Notes under the pieces: generated by a model
What the model was told of the DNA's origin: nothing
Seen by the model: the letters and a program-made list of their open reading frames with translations, nothing else
The model's database searches: none
DNA from: Pseudomonadota bacterium
GTDB lineage: Bacteria > Pseudomonadota > Alphaproteobacteria > Rhizobiales > Beijerinckiaceae
Assembly (NCBI GenBank): GCA_021781815.1
Contig: JAJXWB010000006.1
Span: forward strand, 62,001-126,000
Length of the DNA stretch: 64,000 bases
Reading direction: 5' to 3'
Part shown: piece by piece, positions 18,616 through 29,815 of the stretch
How positions within the stretch are numbered: position 1 is the stretch's first letter
Layout: every line of letters begins with the position of its first letter
Translations under genes and position numbers: made by a program

Positions 18616-21600
18616 TTGGGTTCTTTCACCGACCTCTTCATTCGCCGTCCGGTTCTGGCCTCCGTCGTCAGCCTGCTGATCCTGCTCGTGGGAGCGCAGG
18701 CCGGCTTCAAACTGCAGATCCGGCAATATCCGGAACTGTCCCAGACGACGATCACGATAACCACAGCCTACCCCGGCGCCAACGCCGACCTGATCAAGGG
18801 CTTCATCACGACGCCGCTTGAGCAGGCGGTCGCCAGTTCCGAGGGCATCGACACGCTGGTCTCAAATTCGCAGCAGAACGTGTCGACCATCACGCTCAAC
18901 ATGCGGCTGAACGCCAGCCCCGATCGCGCGGTCGCCGATGTCCTGTCGAAGATCCAGCAGGTCAAGAGTCAGTTGCCGCGCGACGCAATGGACCCCGTCG
19001 TCGTCAAGCAGACCGGCCAGGGTTACGCGCTACTCTACATGAGCTTCAATTCGGATGTGCTGACGGCCTCGCAGATCACCGATTACCTGACGCGCGTCGT
19101 GCAGCCAAAAATCCAGACGATCGATGGCGTCGCCAATGCGCAGATCCTCGGCGGGCAGACCTTCGCCATGCGCATCTGGCTCGACCCCACCCGCATGGCG
19201 GCGCACGGCGTGACGCCCGCCGACGTGCGCAACGCGCTGAACGTCAACAATTTCACCTCCGCCGCCGGTCAGATCAAGAACGACTACACGCAGACCAGCA
19301 TCAACGCGCTCACCTCGCTCGACAGCGCCGGCGCCTTCGCGCAACTGGTGATCTCGGCGCATGGCGACGCGCTCGTGCGCCTCGGCGACGTCGCGCGAAT
19401 CGAACTCGGCCCCGAAGGCGCCGAGTCCTCCTCCGTTTTCGACGGCCTCAAGGCAGTGTTCATCGGCGTCTATGCGACGCCGACGGCCAACCCGCTGACC
19501 GTCATCGATTCGGTGCGGCGCGCTGCGCCCGAAATTCAAGCTCAATTGCCGGCCGGCCTGCACTCGGCGATCGCCTATGACGCAACCGACTTCATTCGCG
19601 CGTCGATCTGGGAGGTCGCCAAGACCCTGATCGAGGCGGCGCTGATCGTCATTGTCGTGATTTTTCTGTTCCTCGGCAATCTGCGATCGACCGTCATCCC
19701 GATCGTCACCATTCCGCTTTCGCTGATCGGAGTGATGATCTTTCTGCTGGCGATGAATTATTCGATCAACTTGCTGACGCTGCTCGCCTTTGTGCTGGCG
19801 ATCGGACTCGTGGTCGACGACGCCATCGTCGTCGTTGAGAACATCTGGCGTCACATCGAGGATGGAATGACGCCTCGCGACGCCGCTCTGAGGGGGGCGC
19901 GCGAAATCGCTGGGCCCGTCATCTCCATGACGATCACGCTCGCCGCGGTCTATGCGCCAATAGGCTTCGTTTCGGGCCTCACCGGCGCCCTGTTCCGCGA
20001 ATTCGCCTTCACGCTGGCGGGCTCGGTCGTCGTGTCGGGCGTGATCGCGCTCACGCTGTCGCCGATGATGTGCTCGAAACTGCTCAAGGCGCATGCGCCC
20101 GGCGCGGACGGCGGCTTCAGCGCCTTTCTCGATCGCCTGTTCGACCGCTTGCGCCAGCGTTACGAGCGACGCCTGCACAAGACCCTGAACTTCCGTGCGC
20201 TCACCGTCGTTGTCCTCGTCGGCGTGCTGGCGATCACCGCCGTCTTGTTCATGACGACGCCCAGGGAACTCGCGCCGGAAGAGGATCAGGGTATCCTGCT
20301 CTCGATCGTCAAGGCCCCGCAATACGCCAATCTCGACTATCTCGAATCGACGACGCAGGCGCTCTGGAACGTCACGCAATCGATTCCGGAACGGGCCCAC
20401 CTTTTCGTCATCAACGGCTTCAACGGCGTCCATCAGGCTTTCGCCGGAATCCTTCTGAAACCCTGGGACCAGCGCGGGCGCACGCAAAAGCAGATCATGC
20501 AGGATCTGCAGCCGAAGCTCGCGACCATCTCGGGCGGCGCTGTCTTCGCTTTCTCGCAGCCGCCGCTTCCCGGTTCGACGGGCGGCCCGCCGATGCAGTT
20601 CGTTATTCGCACGAGCGGCGACTACCAGAAGCTCGCCGACGTCGTCGCGCAGATGCAGAAAGCGGCGACCGACAGCGGCATGTTCATTTTCACGGACGTC
20701 GATCTCAAGTTCGACACGCCACAGATCGAATTCAAGATCGACGCCGTAAAATCGAACCGGCTCGGCGTGTCGATGCAGGATGTCGGCTCCTCGCTCGCAA
20801 CGCTGCTTGGCGGCAATTACGTCAACCGCTTCAGCCTGTACGGCCGCTCGTATGAAGTCATTCCGCAGGCGCCTCGCGAATTCCGCGACGTTCAGGACTG
20901 GCTGACGCGCTACCAGGTGCGCACTGCTTCGGGAGAACTGGTTCCGCTATCGACGGTCGCGACCATCCAGCGCACGGTTCAGCCGAACGCGCTGACCGAA
21001 TTCCAGCAATTGAATTCCGCCACACTGTCGGGAGTGCCCTTCCCCGGCCGCACGCTCGGCGAGGCCATCGACTTCCTGACCGCGAAATCAAAAGACGTCT
21101 TCCCTGACGGCTATACCTACGATTTCCAGAGCGACAGCCGGCAATACGTGCAGGAGAGCAACGCGCTGACGATTACCTTCATCTTCGCGCTGATCGTGAT
21201 TTTTCTCGTCCTCGCCGCGCAGTTCGAATCGTTCCGTGACCCGTTCATCATCCTCATCGCGCTTCCGACCTCCATGTTCGGCGCCCTGCTGCCGCTCAAC
21301 CTGCTCAGCATCTTCGGCATGGCCAGCCTCAACATTTATTCGGAGATCGGCCTCGTCACGCTGATCGGCCTCATTTCCAAGCACGGCATCCTGATGACGG
21401 AATTCGCCAACCGCATGCAGGAGCAAGGCATGGACAGGCGCGAGGCGATCGAGCACGCTGCCGGCGTGCGGCTGCGGCCTATCCTGATGACGACGGCGGC
21501 CATGGTGATCGGCGTGGCTCCCCTGATCGTGGCGAGCGGCGCGGGCGCGCAGAGCCGCATCGCCATCGGCATCGTCATCGCCGCGGGTATGAGCGTCGGC

Positions 21601-21729
21601 ACGTTGTTCACGCTGTTCGTTACGCCGGCGATCTACACTTTCATCGCCCGCGACCACCGCGCGGACGCCGCGCTGCATGGCGACGCCGCACCTGCGGTGG
21701 CGGACCTCGCCCATCGCGCGGCGGAGTGA
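18616..21729 (+). CDS. RND-family multidrug efflux pump (AcrB/MexB-like)
   Basis: Inner-membrane proton-driven transporter of 1037 residues, the full length of the HAE1 family. The N-terminus (FTDLFIRRPVLASVVSLLIL) and the TM4 Asp pair (GLVVDDAIVVVENIWRHIEDG) needed for proton relay are intact. Two large periplasmic loops separate TM1/2 and TM7/8, and the last helix bundle is complete (GVRLRPILMTTAAMVIGVAPL). The start is TTG with GAGAGG upstream. With the adaptor just before it, it forms an efflux system of unknown specificity, separate from the EmrAB-type one at 9-12 kb. Confidence 0.94.
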   Translation: MGSFTDLFIRRPVLASVVSLLILLVGAQAGFKLQIRQYPELSQTTITITTAYPGANADLIKGFITTPLEQAVASSEGIDTLVSNSQQNVSTITLNMRLNASPDRAVADVLSKIQQVKSQLPRDAMDPVVVKQTGQGYALLYMSFNSDVLTASQITDYLTRVVQPKIQTIDGVANAQILGGQTFAMRIWLDPTRMAAHGVTPADVRNALNVNNFTSAAGQIKNDYTQTSINALTSLDSAGAFAQLVISAHGDALVRLGDVARIELGPEGAESSSVFDGLKAVFIGVYATPTANPLTVIDSVRRAAPEIQAQLPAGLHSAIAYDATDFIRASIWEVAKTLIEAALIVIVVIFLFLGNLRSTVIPIVTIPLSLIGVMIFLLAMNYSINLLTLLAFVLAIGLVVDDAIVVVENIWRHIEDGMTPRDAALRGAREIAGPVISMTITLAAVYAPIGFVSGLTGALFREFAFTLAGSVVVSGVIALTLSPMMCSKLLKAHAPGADGGFSAFLDRLFDRLRQRYERRLHKTLNFRALTVVVLVGVLAITAVLFMTTPRELAPEEDQGILLSIVKAPQYANLDYLESTTQALWNVTQSIPERAHLFVINGFNGVHQAFAGILLKPWDQRGRTQKQIMQDLQPKLATISGGAVFAFSQPPLPGSTGGPPMQFVIRTSGDYQKLADVVAQMQKAATDSGMFIFTDVDLKFDTPQIEFKIDAVKSNRLGVSMQDVGSSLATLLGGNYVNRFSLYGRSYEVIPQAPREFRDVQDWLTRYQVRTASGELVPLSTVATIQRTVQPNALTEFQQLNSATLSGVPFPGRTLGEAIDFLTAKSKDVFPDGYTYDFQSDSRQYVQESNALTITFIFALIVIFLVLAAQFESFRDPFIILIALPTSMFGALLPLNLLSIFGMASLNIYSEIGLVTLIGLISKHGILMTEFANRMQEQGMDRREAIEHAAGVRLRPILMTTAAMVIGVAPLIVASGAGAQSRIAIGIVIAAGMSVGTLFTLFVTPAIYTFIARDHRADAALHGDAAPAVADLAHRAAE

Positions 21730-21741
21730 TATGAGGCCCCT

Positions 21742-21773
21742 CCCCGCGCTTCTCGCACGTCGCAAGAGCGGGG
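21742..21773 (+). terminator. stem-loop after the RND pump gene (possible terminator)
   Basis: CCCCGCGCTT at 21742-21751 pairs with AAGAGCGGGG at 21764-21773 with one mismatch and a 12-base loop. It lies 12 bases after the pump stop, in the 154-base gap before prfC. There is no T-run after it, so intrinsic termination is uncertain. Confidence 0.35.
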
Positions 21774-21883
21774 CCGGCCGGTGACCTGACCGAGGCCGGC
21801 TGGAAACGCCGCTCGTTTCCTCGCCTGCGCAGCGGGCGAGGACAAGGAGGGTGCCCGCCGCCCGTCTCCAAGGAGTCGATGAC

Positions 21884-23485
<1,602 letters not shown>

Positions 23486-23518
23486 GCCGCAGGCGGCTGC
23501 CTCGGCAGGGAATTTCAT

Positions 23519-24931
23519 ATGACCCGAATCCTACCTGTGATCATGTGCGGCGGCGCCGGCACGCGCGTTTGGCCAGAATCCCGTGATTCTCTTCCCAAGC
23601 AGTTCATTCCGCTCGTCAACGAACGCTCCACGTTCCAGATGCTCATGGAAATGCTGAAGGATCCGCTGTTCGAAAAGCCGATCGTCCTGTCCAACATCGA
23701 CTACCGCTTTCTCGTCGTCGACCAGCTTCGCGAGATCGGCGCCCAGGCCGATATCGTACTCGAACCGATGCGCCGCGATTCTGGTCCGGCGGTTGCAGTC
23801 GCCGCCGAAATGGCCGCCCGGCGCAGCCCGGAAACAATTGTCGTCGTTTTCGCCGCCGATCATGTCGTGCAGGACCGGGCCAGGCTGATCGAACATTGCC
23901 GCGACGCCGCCGAAGCCGCGGCGAAAGGCTCGATCGTGACCCTCGGCATCAAGCCGACCGGACCCGCGACGGGCTATGGCTATATTCGCGCCGGCGCCCC
24001 GCTGGAGCCTGGTTCACCCGTGCGAAAGGTCGAGGAATTCAAGGAAAAGCCGGATCTGCAGACCGCAGAAAAATACGTGGTCGCCGGCTATTTCTGGAAC
24101 TGCGGCTATTTCGTTTTCCGCGCGGACGTCATGCTCGACGAACTCCAGGCCTTCGAGCCGGCAATGGTGGAAGCAGCCCGCGGCGCAGTCGACGGGGCGA
24201 AGAAAGACCTGCAATTTCTCGTACTGGATGGTCAGGCCTTCGGCCACGCGCCGAAGAAGTCGATCGACTATGCAGTGATCGAACGGTCGGACAAGCTTGC
24301 GCTGGTGCCCGCAGACATCGGCTGGTCGGACGTCGGCACCTGGTCGGCGGTTTGGGAACTGTCGGATCGCGACGCAAACGGCAATTCGGTGCGCGGCCAT
24401 GGCGTCGTGCTCGACGCCCGCAATGTGCATGTCCGCTCTGACGAGCATCTGACCGCCGTCGTCGGCGTCGACGACGTGATCGTCGTCACGACCCAGGACG
24501 CCGTGCTCGTCCTGCATCGCGATGATTCCGACAAGGTGAAGGCGCTGGTTGACCACCTGAAGGCGACGAATCGTCGTGAGGCGTCCGAGCACAAACGTAT
24601 TTTCCGGCCCTGGGGTTATTATCAGTCGATCGATTCAGGCGCCCGCCATCAGGTCAAGAGGATCGTGGTCAAGCCGGGCGACCGGCTTTCGCTTCAAAAG
24701 CACTTCCATCGCGCCGAGCACTGGATCGTCGTCAAGGGAACCGCGGAGGTCGACCGCGACAGCGAACGCCACCTCGTGCACGAGAACGAGTCAATCTACC
24801 TGCCGATCGGCTGCGTGCATCGGCTCGGCAATCCCGGCAAGATCGACCTCGAACTGATCGAGGTCCAAACCGGCTCCTATCTCGGCGAGGACGACATCGT
24901 TCGCATAGAGGACGTTTACAACCGCGGCTGA
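23519..24931 (+). CDS. manC: mannose-1-phosphate guanylyltransferase / mannose-6-phosphate isomerase
   Basis: Bifunctional enzyme of 470 residues (manC/cpsB/xanB type) that makes GDP-mannose for polysaccharides. The nucleotidyltransferase part (1-340) starts with the signature ILPVIMCGGAGTRVWPESR and includes FKEKPD and DIGWSDVGTW. The C-terminal cupin (about 355-465) carries the type II isomerase motif HFHRAEHWIVVKGTAEV with metal-binding His and Glu. An AGGGAA lies 7 bases before the ATG. It stands alone between prfC and lipid genes, but its product would suit the exopolysaccharide locus at 50-64 kb. Confidence 0.93.
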   Translation: MTRILPVIMCGGAGTRVWPESRDSLPKQFIPLVNERSTFQMLMEMLKDPLFEKPIVLSNIDYRFLVVDQLREIGAQADIVLEPMRRDSGPAVAVAAEMAARRSPETIVVVFAADHVVQDRARLIEHCRDAAEAAAKGSIVTLGIKPTGPATGYGYIRAGAPLEPGSPVRKVEEFKEKPDLQTAEKYVVAGYFWNCGYFVFRADVMLDELQAFEPAMVEAARGAVDGAKKDLQFLVLDGQAFGHAPKKSIDYAVIERSDKLALVPADIGWSDVGTWSAVWELSDRDANGNSVRGHGVVLDARNVHVRSDEHLTAVVGVDDVIVVTTQDAVLVLHRDDSDKVKALVDHLKATNRREASEHKRIFRPWGYYQSIDSGARHQVKRIVVKPGDRLSLQKHFHRAEHWIVVKGTAEVDRDSERHLVHENESIYLPIGCVHRLGNPGKIDLELIEVQTGSYLGEDDIVRIEDVYNRG

Positions 24932-24996
24932 ATTCGTTTCGGTTCGCCACGCAAGGACGAGCCCGGCCGCACGCTCCCGTCCCCGAGCGACCTCTC

Positions 24997-26202
24997 CTAC
25001 GCGCCGTATCGTCCCACGATCGATATCGAACAAACATTCTGATGCGGGAAGCCGCCTAGATTGTGCGTGAGGCCGAGGCGGGGCGGCTCCGACCGCTGAC
25101 GCGCGCCGGCCTTGCCCTGCAATTGAAGATACATTTCATAGATCATGCGTAGGCCGGACGCGCCGATCGGATGGCCGAAGCATTTCAGGCCGCCGTCGAT
25201 CTGGCATGGAATCCTGCCATCCGCGTCGTAGAAACCGTCCATTACGTCGCGGATTGCGCCGCCTTCGGGCGAAATGTGCAGATCTTCCATCGTGACAAGC
25301 TCGGTCACCGAGAAGCAGTCGTGCACTTCGATGAGGTCGATTTCCTCGCGCGGATTCGTCACGCCGGCTTCCTGATAGGCCTTCTTCGAGGCGACACGGG
25401 TCGTGGCGAAATAGGAACCGTCCCACGAATTGTGCTGCGCCTCGACGCCGTTCGACACCGAAAGCTGCAACGCCTTGACCGAGATGATATCTGTCTTGCC
25501 GAGCCCGCGCGCTATGTCGGGCGTCGTCACGATCGCGCAGGCCGAGCCGTCCGACACGCCACAGCAATCGAACAGGCCGAGCGGCTCGGCCACGATCGGC
25601 GCGCCCAGAACCTGATCCATCGACACCTTGTTCTGCAGGTGCGCCTTCGGATTGCGCGAGCCGTTATCGTGGCTCTTGACCGACACGTGCGCAATCGCCC
25701 GCTTGAAATCCCCCTTCGCCACATTGTGCTTTGCGCGATAGGCGGCGGCGAGCTGCGCGAAATTGCCTGGCGCAGAGGCGTTCGCCCACCACATCGAATT
25801 GAGCGCGCCGCGCGAACGTTGCGGCAATCCGCCGTAGCCCGTGTCCTTGAGCTTTTCGACGCCGAGCGCAAGCGCGATGTCGGCTGCGCCCGACGCGACC
25901 GCATAAACGGCGCCGCGAAATGCGTCCGTTCCGGACGCGCAGAAATTCTCCACGCGAGTCACCGCGATCTGTGGCAGGCGCAGCGCGACCGCCAGCGGCG
26001 TGCCCGACTTGCCGACATGCTGCTCCTCGATGGCAGTCGCAAGCCACGCCGCGTCGATCTGGTTCTTCTCTATGCCGGCGTCGTTCAGCGCCTCCTCGAA
26101 TGCTTCGACCATGAGATCATCGGCTTCCTTGTCCCAGCGCTCGCCGAATTTCGAGCACCCCATCCCGATGATCGCCACCTTGTCCCTGATGCCTCTGGCC
26201 AT
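24997..26202 (-). CDS. thiolase-family acetyl-CoA acetyltransferase / lipid-transfer protein
   Basis: Thiolase-fold enzyme of 401 residues. The nucleophile is in ENFCASGTDAF, and later motifs are HDCFSVTELV and GGLKCFGHPIGASGLRM, which supply the catalytic His and second Cys. It belongs to the SCP2-thiolase-like branch that often lies beside DUF35 proteins. It starts 1 base after the HMG-CoA-synthase-like/DUF35 gene and ends the operon SDR - HMGCS/DUF35 - thiolase. The AGGGAG before its ATG lies within the end of that gene. A role in thiolytic or Claisen chemistry on long or branched acyl-CoAs is likely; the exact substrate is unknown. Confidence 0.88.
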   Translation of the reverse strand: MARGIRDKVAIIGMGCSKFGERWDKEADDLMVEAFEEALNDAGIEKNQIDAAWLATAIEEQHVGKSGTPLAVALRLPQIAVTRVENFCASGTDAFRGAVYAVASGAADIALALGVEKLKDTGYGGLPQRSRGALNSMWWANASAPGNFAQLAAAYRAKHNVAKGDFKRAIAHVSVKSHDNGSRNPKAHLQNKVSMDQVLGAPIVAEPLGLFDCCGVSDGSACAIVTTPDIARGLGKTDIISVKALQLSVSNGVEAQHNSWDGSYFATTRVASKKAYQEAGVTNPREEIDLIEVHDCFSVTELVTMEDLHISPEGGAIRDVMDGFYDADGRIPCQIDGGLKCFGHPIGASGLRMIYEMYLQLQGKAGARQRSEPPRLGLTHNLGGFPHQNVCSISIVGRYGA

Positions 26203-26203
26203 G

Positions 26204-27667
26204 TCACGCTCCCTTGGCCGCGGCGCTCGAAGCCGGCGTCGCCTTCCAGAAATAGCGCGTGAAACCGCGCTGCGAGTCGTAGTCCTTTATGCGGAACACC
26301 ATGTCCATCGCCGTGCCGACCTCGATTTCGTCCGGCGTGACGTCGGTGAAGTCGATCATGATGCGGCCGCCGGCGTCGAACTGCACCATGCCGTAGCAGG
26401 CCGGCGGATCGGCGCTGTAGGTGAGGTTATCGGCCGTATAGCTCATGATGCGGCCTTCCATGTCGGCAAAGGGGTGCGGCTCCTGGCTATGGAAGGCGTT
26501 GCAGTTCGGATTGACGCAGACGTTCGTTTTCGGGAACTGCAATGTGCCGCATACCTTGCACTTGCCACCGACGAACCCCGTCACTGTGTTGCGGTTCCGG
26601 TAGAGCGAAGACAACGCTGTCGCCTTGTCGAGTTCGGAGCGCATGCCGCGCTCGATCTCGACATTGTCGTTGAACGACAGAAATTTCTGGTAATTCGTTT
26701 CCTCGCGCCGGCGCGCCAGCCAGCCGGAGACGCCGCGCGTCGGCTTCGTCGAACCGATCCGGTCCGTCGCACGGAACAGAAGCGTGTCGCAGCCCTGCCC
26801 GAAGCCCGCAACGAGAATCATCTCGCCGGGCTTGGCGTCTTCGAGCGCATGGGCGAGCATCGCCAGAGCGTGCGCCGCGCCCGTGTCGCCACAGACATCC
26901 GCCAGATTGTCGCGCACCGACGTCTCGGAAATGCCGGTCTTTTTCGCGACCGACCCCGCAACCTTCGCCAGCGTGCAGGGCATGCAGAAATGCGCAATGT
27001 CTGCTCCCGTCACACCGGCTTTCGCAAACAGGTCTTTCACCGTCGCCGGCACGATCTTGGAGTAGCCCTCGTCGCGTATCCAGCGCTCCTCCCACGTGTA
27101 ATCGAACGCAACGCCATCGCCACGGTAATGGTCGACAAAATCGACGGTGCGATTGGCGCGCGCCACGAGTTCGGCGATGATGTCGCCCTCGCCGACCAGA
27201 AAGGCGGCGGCGCCGTCGCCCGACGACAACTCCAGCGGACTCGCCGCTTTGACGCGGCGCTTGTCGGCGGCGATTACAAGGACTGGGGCCGCGCCTGAGC
27301 CGCCCAGCGCATCGGCGAGCGCAGACAGGCCCGCGCGCTGCGTCGCGGAATGATCGTGGCCGGCGACGCTTTCTGCGAGGTTCAGCGCGCCAGCGACGAT
27401 CCCGGCGTTCAGCCGGTCAGCGAAAGGCAGCGTTGTCGACGCCATGTGCAGCGCCGCGATCGTGTCACGCGCAAAATCGCCAAGACAGTCGCGCGCGGCG
27501 GCGACAGCCATGGTGACGCTGTCCTCGTCCCAATTCGCCATCGCGCGCTCGCCCTTGCCCTGGGTGCGAAGGGCGCTGTTGAACCACCCATTGGCGGCGA
27601 CGATCGCCTTGCGCTGAAGTCGGCGCATGGGAACATAGGCGCCGTGACGAAGAATTCCTTTCGACAT
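26204..27667 (-). CDS. HMG-CoA-synthase-like domain fused to DUF35 zinc-ribbon/OB-fold
   Basis: Fusion protein of 487 residues. Residues 1-350 have the thiolase/HMG-CoA-synthase fold. Residues 355-475 are a DUF35 domain: a zinc ribbon with CKVCG and CVNPNC, then an OB-fold. DUF35 domains tether acyl-CoA between thiolase-fold partners in the archaeal mevalonate complex. I do not see a clear nucleophilic Cys where HMG-CoA synthases have it; the corresponding stretch reads HDHSATQRAG, so the first domain may act differently or be non-catalytic. Start at MSKGILRHGAYV; a frame extending to 27718 has no homologous appearance. It is coupled to the thiolase (1-base gap) and follows the SDR by 10 bases. 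Confidence 0.82.
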   Translation of the reverse strand: MSKGILRHGAYVPMRRLQRKAIVAANGWFNSALRTQGKGERAMANWDEDSVTMAVAAARDCLGDFARDTIAALHMASTTLPFADRLNAGIVAGALNLAESVAGHDHSATQRAGLSALADALGGSGAAPVLVIAADKRRVKAASPLELSSGDGAAAFLVGEGDIIAELVARANRTVDFVDHYRGDGVAFDYTWEERWIRDEGYSKIVPATVKDLFAKAGVTGADIAHFCMPCTLAKVAGSVAKKTGISETSVRDNLADVCGDTGAAHALAMLAHALEDAKPGEMILVAGFGQGCDTLLFRATDRIGSTKPTRGVSGWLARRREETNYQKFLSFNDNVEIERGMRSELDKATALSSLYRNRNTVTGFVGGKCKVCGTLQFPKTNVCVNPNCNAFHSQEPHPFADMEGRIMSYTADNLTYSADPPACYGMVQFDAGGRIMIDFTDVTPDEIEVGTAMDMVFRIKDYDSQRGFTRYFWKATPASSAAAKGA

Positions 27668-27677
27668 GAGGCGGCTC

Positions 27678-28601
27678 CTACACCGGATCCCAGGTGAACA
27701 CGTCCGCCGAGCGGTCAAGCTTGTAGAAGCTCCCCTTCATCGCCGGCATCGCGTGGTCGGCGATCGTCTGCGGCGTCCAGCCCTCGGCGCGCTGAACCGA
27801 GCGGATCGGCCGCGACTGGCTCATCAGAAAAATCTCGTTCATGCGCACCGCAAAAATCTGGGCCGTGACGTCCTTCGACAGATCCGAGGCGAGATAGGCG
27901 CAGAGCGGCGCGATCTTCTCAGGCCCCATCGCCTGGATTTTGGCGACGCGCGCTTTCTCGGCCTCCGTCTCGGTCGGAATCGTGCCGATCAGCCGGCTCC
28001 AGGCGAATGGCGAAACGCAGTTCGAACGCACATTGAACCGCTGCATGTCGAGCGCAATTGATTTCGACAGACCGACAATGCCGAGCTTGGCGGCGGAATA
28101 ATTCGCCTGCCCGAAATTCCCGACGAGCCCGCTGGTCGAGGTGAAATGCACGAACGAGCCGGATTCCTGTTCCTTGAAATGGTTGGCGGCGGCCCGCGAG
28201 ACATAGAACGCGCCCATCAGGTGAACCTTGATGACCAGTTCAAAGTCCACAATGCTCATGCGATGGAATATGCGGTCGCGCAGGATGCCCGCATTGTTGA
28301 CCACGCAGTCCAAGCGACCGAAGGAGTCGATCGCTGTCTTCACGATATTGGCCGCGGGTCCGGCCTCGGCGACGGAATCGAAATTGGCGACCGCTTTGCC
28401 GCCGGCCTTGCGGATCGTTTCGACCACTTCCTCGGCCGGATGGATGTCGGCGCCGCCTTCGCCGTCGGCCGATCCGCCGAGATCGTTGACGACGACGCTG
28501 GCGCCCTGCGCGCCGCACAGCAGCGCAATTTCCCGACCGATGCCGCGTCCGGCGCCGGTGACGACGACGACTTTGCCGGTGAGGCACTTTCCTTCGGACA
28601 T
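27678..28601 (-). CDS. short-chain dehydrogenase/reductase
   Basis: SDR of 307 residues: cofactor loop TGAGRGIGR, VVNDLGG with the Asp that favours NAD, VVNNAGILRD, and catalytic Ser/Tyr/Lys (FTSTSGLVG, then YSAAK). Like the SDR at 15.2 kb it resembles (3R)-hydroxyacyl-CoA dehydrogenases. The ATG at 28601 has AGGGA about 8 bases upstream; longer frames reach 28766 but lack family similarity. It is first in the operon with the HMGCS/DUF35 fusion and the thiolase. Confidence 0.87.
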   Translation of the reverse strand: MSEGKCLTGKVVVVTGAGRGIGREIALLCGAQGASVVVNDLGGSADGEGGADIHPAEEVVETIRKAGGKAVANFDSVAEAGPAANIVKTAIDSFGRLDCVVNNAGILRDRIFHRMSIVDFELVIKVHLMGAFYVSRAAANHFKEQESGSFVHFTSTSGLVGNFGQANYSAAKLGIVGLSKSIALDMQRFNVRSNCVSPFAWSRLIGTIPTETEAEKARVAKIQAMGPEKIAPLCAYLASDLSKDVTAQIFAVRMNEIFLMSQSRPIRSVQRAEGWTPQTIADHAMPAMKGSFYKLDRSADVFTWDPV

Positions 28602-28898
28602 GCCTGTTCCCTTTTGCATTTTGATTGCGTGGACTTTGCACCGCAGGCCGAAATCGGTCAATCGCGCGCCTGGTATGCATTTCGACATGCGGAATATATG
28701 GCTCGCATCGCGGCGAAAGGCCCTGTCGGCGACCGCGTCGTCAGAAACGGCTCCGGTCCGGGCCATTCACTCCCGGTACAGGTTGGCCGTGCGATAGAAT
28801 TGCCCCTACAGCGAAAGCTGGAGTTGACTTTCAGCCGCGTTCAGCGAGCCTCCGGATTGTCCGGGGCCAGAAGGCGACCGGAGGATTAGGAGATTTTC

Positions 28899-29252
28899 AT
28901 GCGCTCTCCCATTCGTGTGCTTCTTCTTGCGACGGCTCTGAGCCTTGCTCCGGCCCTCGCTTTCGCCCAGGCGACCCAGCCCGCGACGACCACGGCGCCC
29001 AAGGCGCCGCCGGCCGCCGCCACGCCGGCCGCCAAGCCGGCCGCTGCGCCAGCGGCCAAGACCGATCTGCTCGACATCAATAGCGCGACAGCCGACCAGC
29101 TCGATGCGCTGCCGGGCATCGGCAAGGCCTTTTCGGCCGCGATCATCAAGGGCCGGCCCTACAAGGGAAAAGACGAACTCGTGCAGAAGAAGATCGTCCC
29201 GCAGAAGACCTATGATGGCATCAAGGACAAGATCATCGCCAAGCAAAAGTAA
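28899..29252 (+). CDS. secreted helix-hairpin-helix (ComEA-like) protein
   Basis: A 117-residue protein with a Sec signal peptide ([19 protein letters not shown]), an Ala/Pro/Thr/Lys-rich linker of about 35 residues and a C-terminal helix-hairpin-helix domain. The latter has the ComEA opening [21 protein letters not shown] followed by a second hairpin ([17 protein letters not shown]). ComEA proteins bind DNA in the periplasm during uptake, but this type also occurs in species without known competence and its role here is unproved. AGGAG lies 7 bases before the ATG. It is a single-gene unit. Confidence 0.87.
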   Translation: MRSPIRVLLLATALSLAPALAFAQATQPATTTAPKAPPAAATPAAKPAAAPAAKTDLLDINSATADQLDALPGIGKAFSAAIIKGRPYKGKDELVQKKIVPQKTYDGIKDKIIAKQK

Positions 29253-29274
29253 GCGACCAAGGCGCGATCTGCAA

Positions 29275-29304
29275 TTCCGGGCGGACTGAAGGTTCCGCCC
29301 GGAA
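29275..29304 (+). terminator. stem-loop downstream of the HhH protein gene
   Basis: TTCCGGGCGG (29275-29284) and CCGCCCGGAA (29295-29304) form a perfect 10-base-pair stem with a 10-base loop, 22 bases after the stop. No T-run follows, so it may be a weak terminator or a 3' stabiliser. It also lies between convergent genes and could serve both. Confidence 0.5.
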
Positions 29305-29377
29305 ACTGATCTGCTCGTCGTGTCGTGGTCCGAAGCCCCGATTGCTTGTCGGCGCAAGCGCAGGGACCGACATCAGC

Positions 29378-29815
29378 CTACAGCGCCCGATAATCTCCGG
29401 TCCGCGCCATGCCCTCGATCAGCTTCGCGAGGTCCGGCGGCGGAACAATCGACTTGCGCGTCTCCGTATTCAACCACACCACCATCGACCGGATTTCGTA
29501 GACGGGTTCGCTCTCGGGCGTGAGGATGCGGTTGACGATCAGGAAGCGCGAGCCGCTCGCGTTCACGCCGCCGCACATCATCTGCACGCGCATCCTGTCG
29601 CCGAGGAATAGCTCGCGCGAATAGGTCACCTCGTCGCGCACGACGACGAACGCGACCTTCCATGTCGCGAACACGTCCGGCGACACGCCGTTGGAGTGAA
29701 AAAACCGTAGACGGCAGTCAACCGCTTTCTCCATATAAGCGGTGTTCTTCATGTGGCGGTTGGCGTCGAGATCGAACCAGCCGACATCGGTACAGTGCTC
29801 GAAGACGGCGCTCAC
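29378..29815 (-). CDS. 4HBT-type acyl-CoA thioesterase
   Basis: Hot-dog thioesterase of 145 residues with the YbgC/FadM-like opening VGWFDLDANRHMKNTAYME, in which the Asp in DLDANRHM is the expected catalytic acid. It starts with GTG overlapping the acyl-CoA ligase stop by 4 bases (GTGA), so the ligase and thioesterase are made together. It probably hydrolyses acyl-CoA to free CoA or acts as an editing enzyme. Confidence 0.85.
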   Translation of the reverse strand: MSAVFEHCTDVGWFDLDANRHMKNTAYMEKAVDCRLRFFHSNGVSPDVFATWKVAFVVVRDEVTYSRELFLGDRMRVQMMCGGVNASGSRFLIVNRILTPESEPVYEIRSMVVWLNTETRKSIVPPPDLAKLIEGMARTGDYRAL

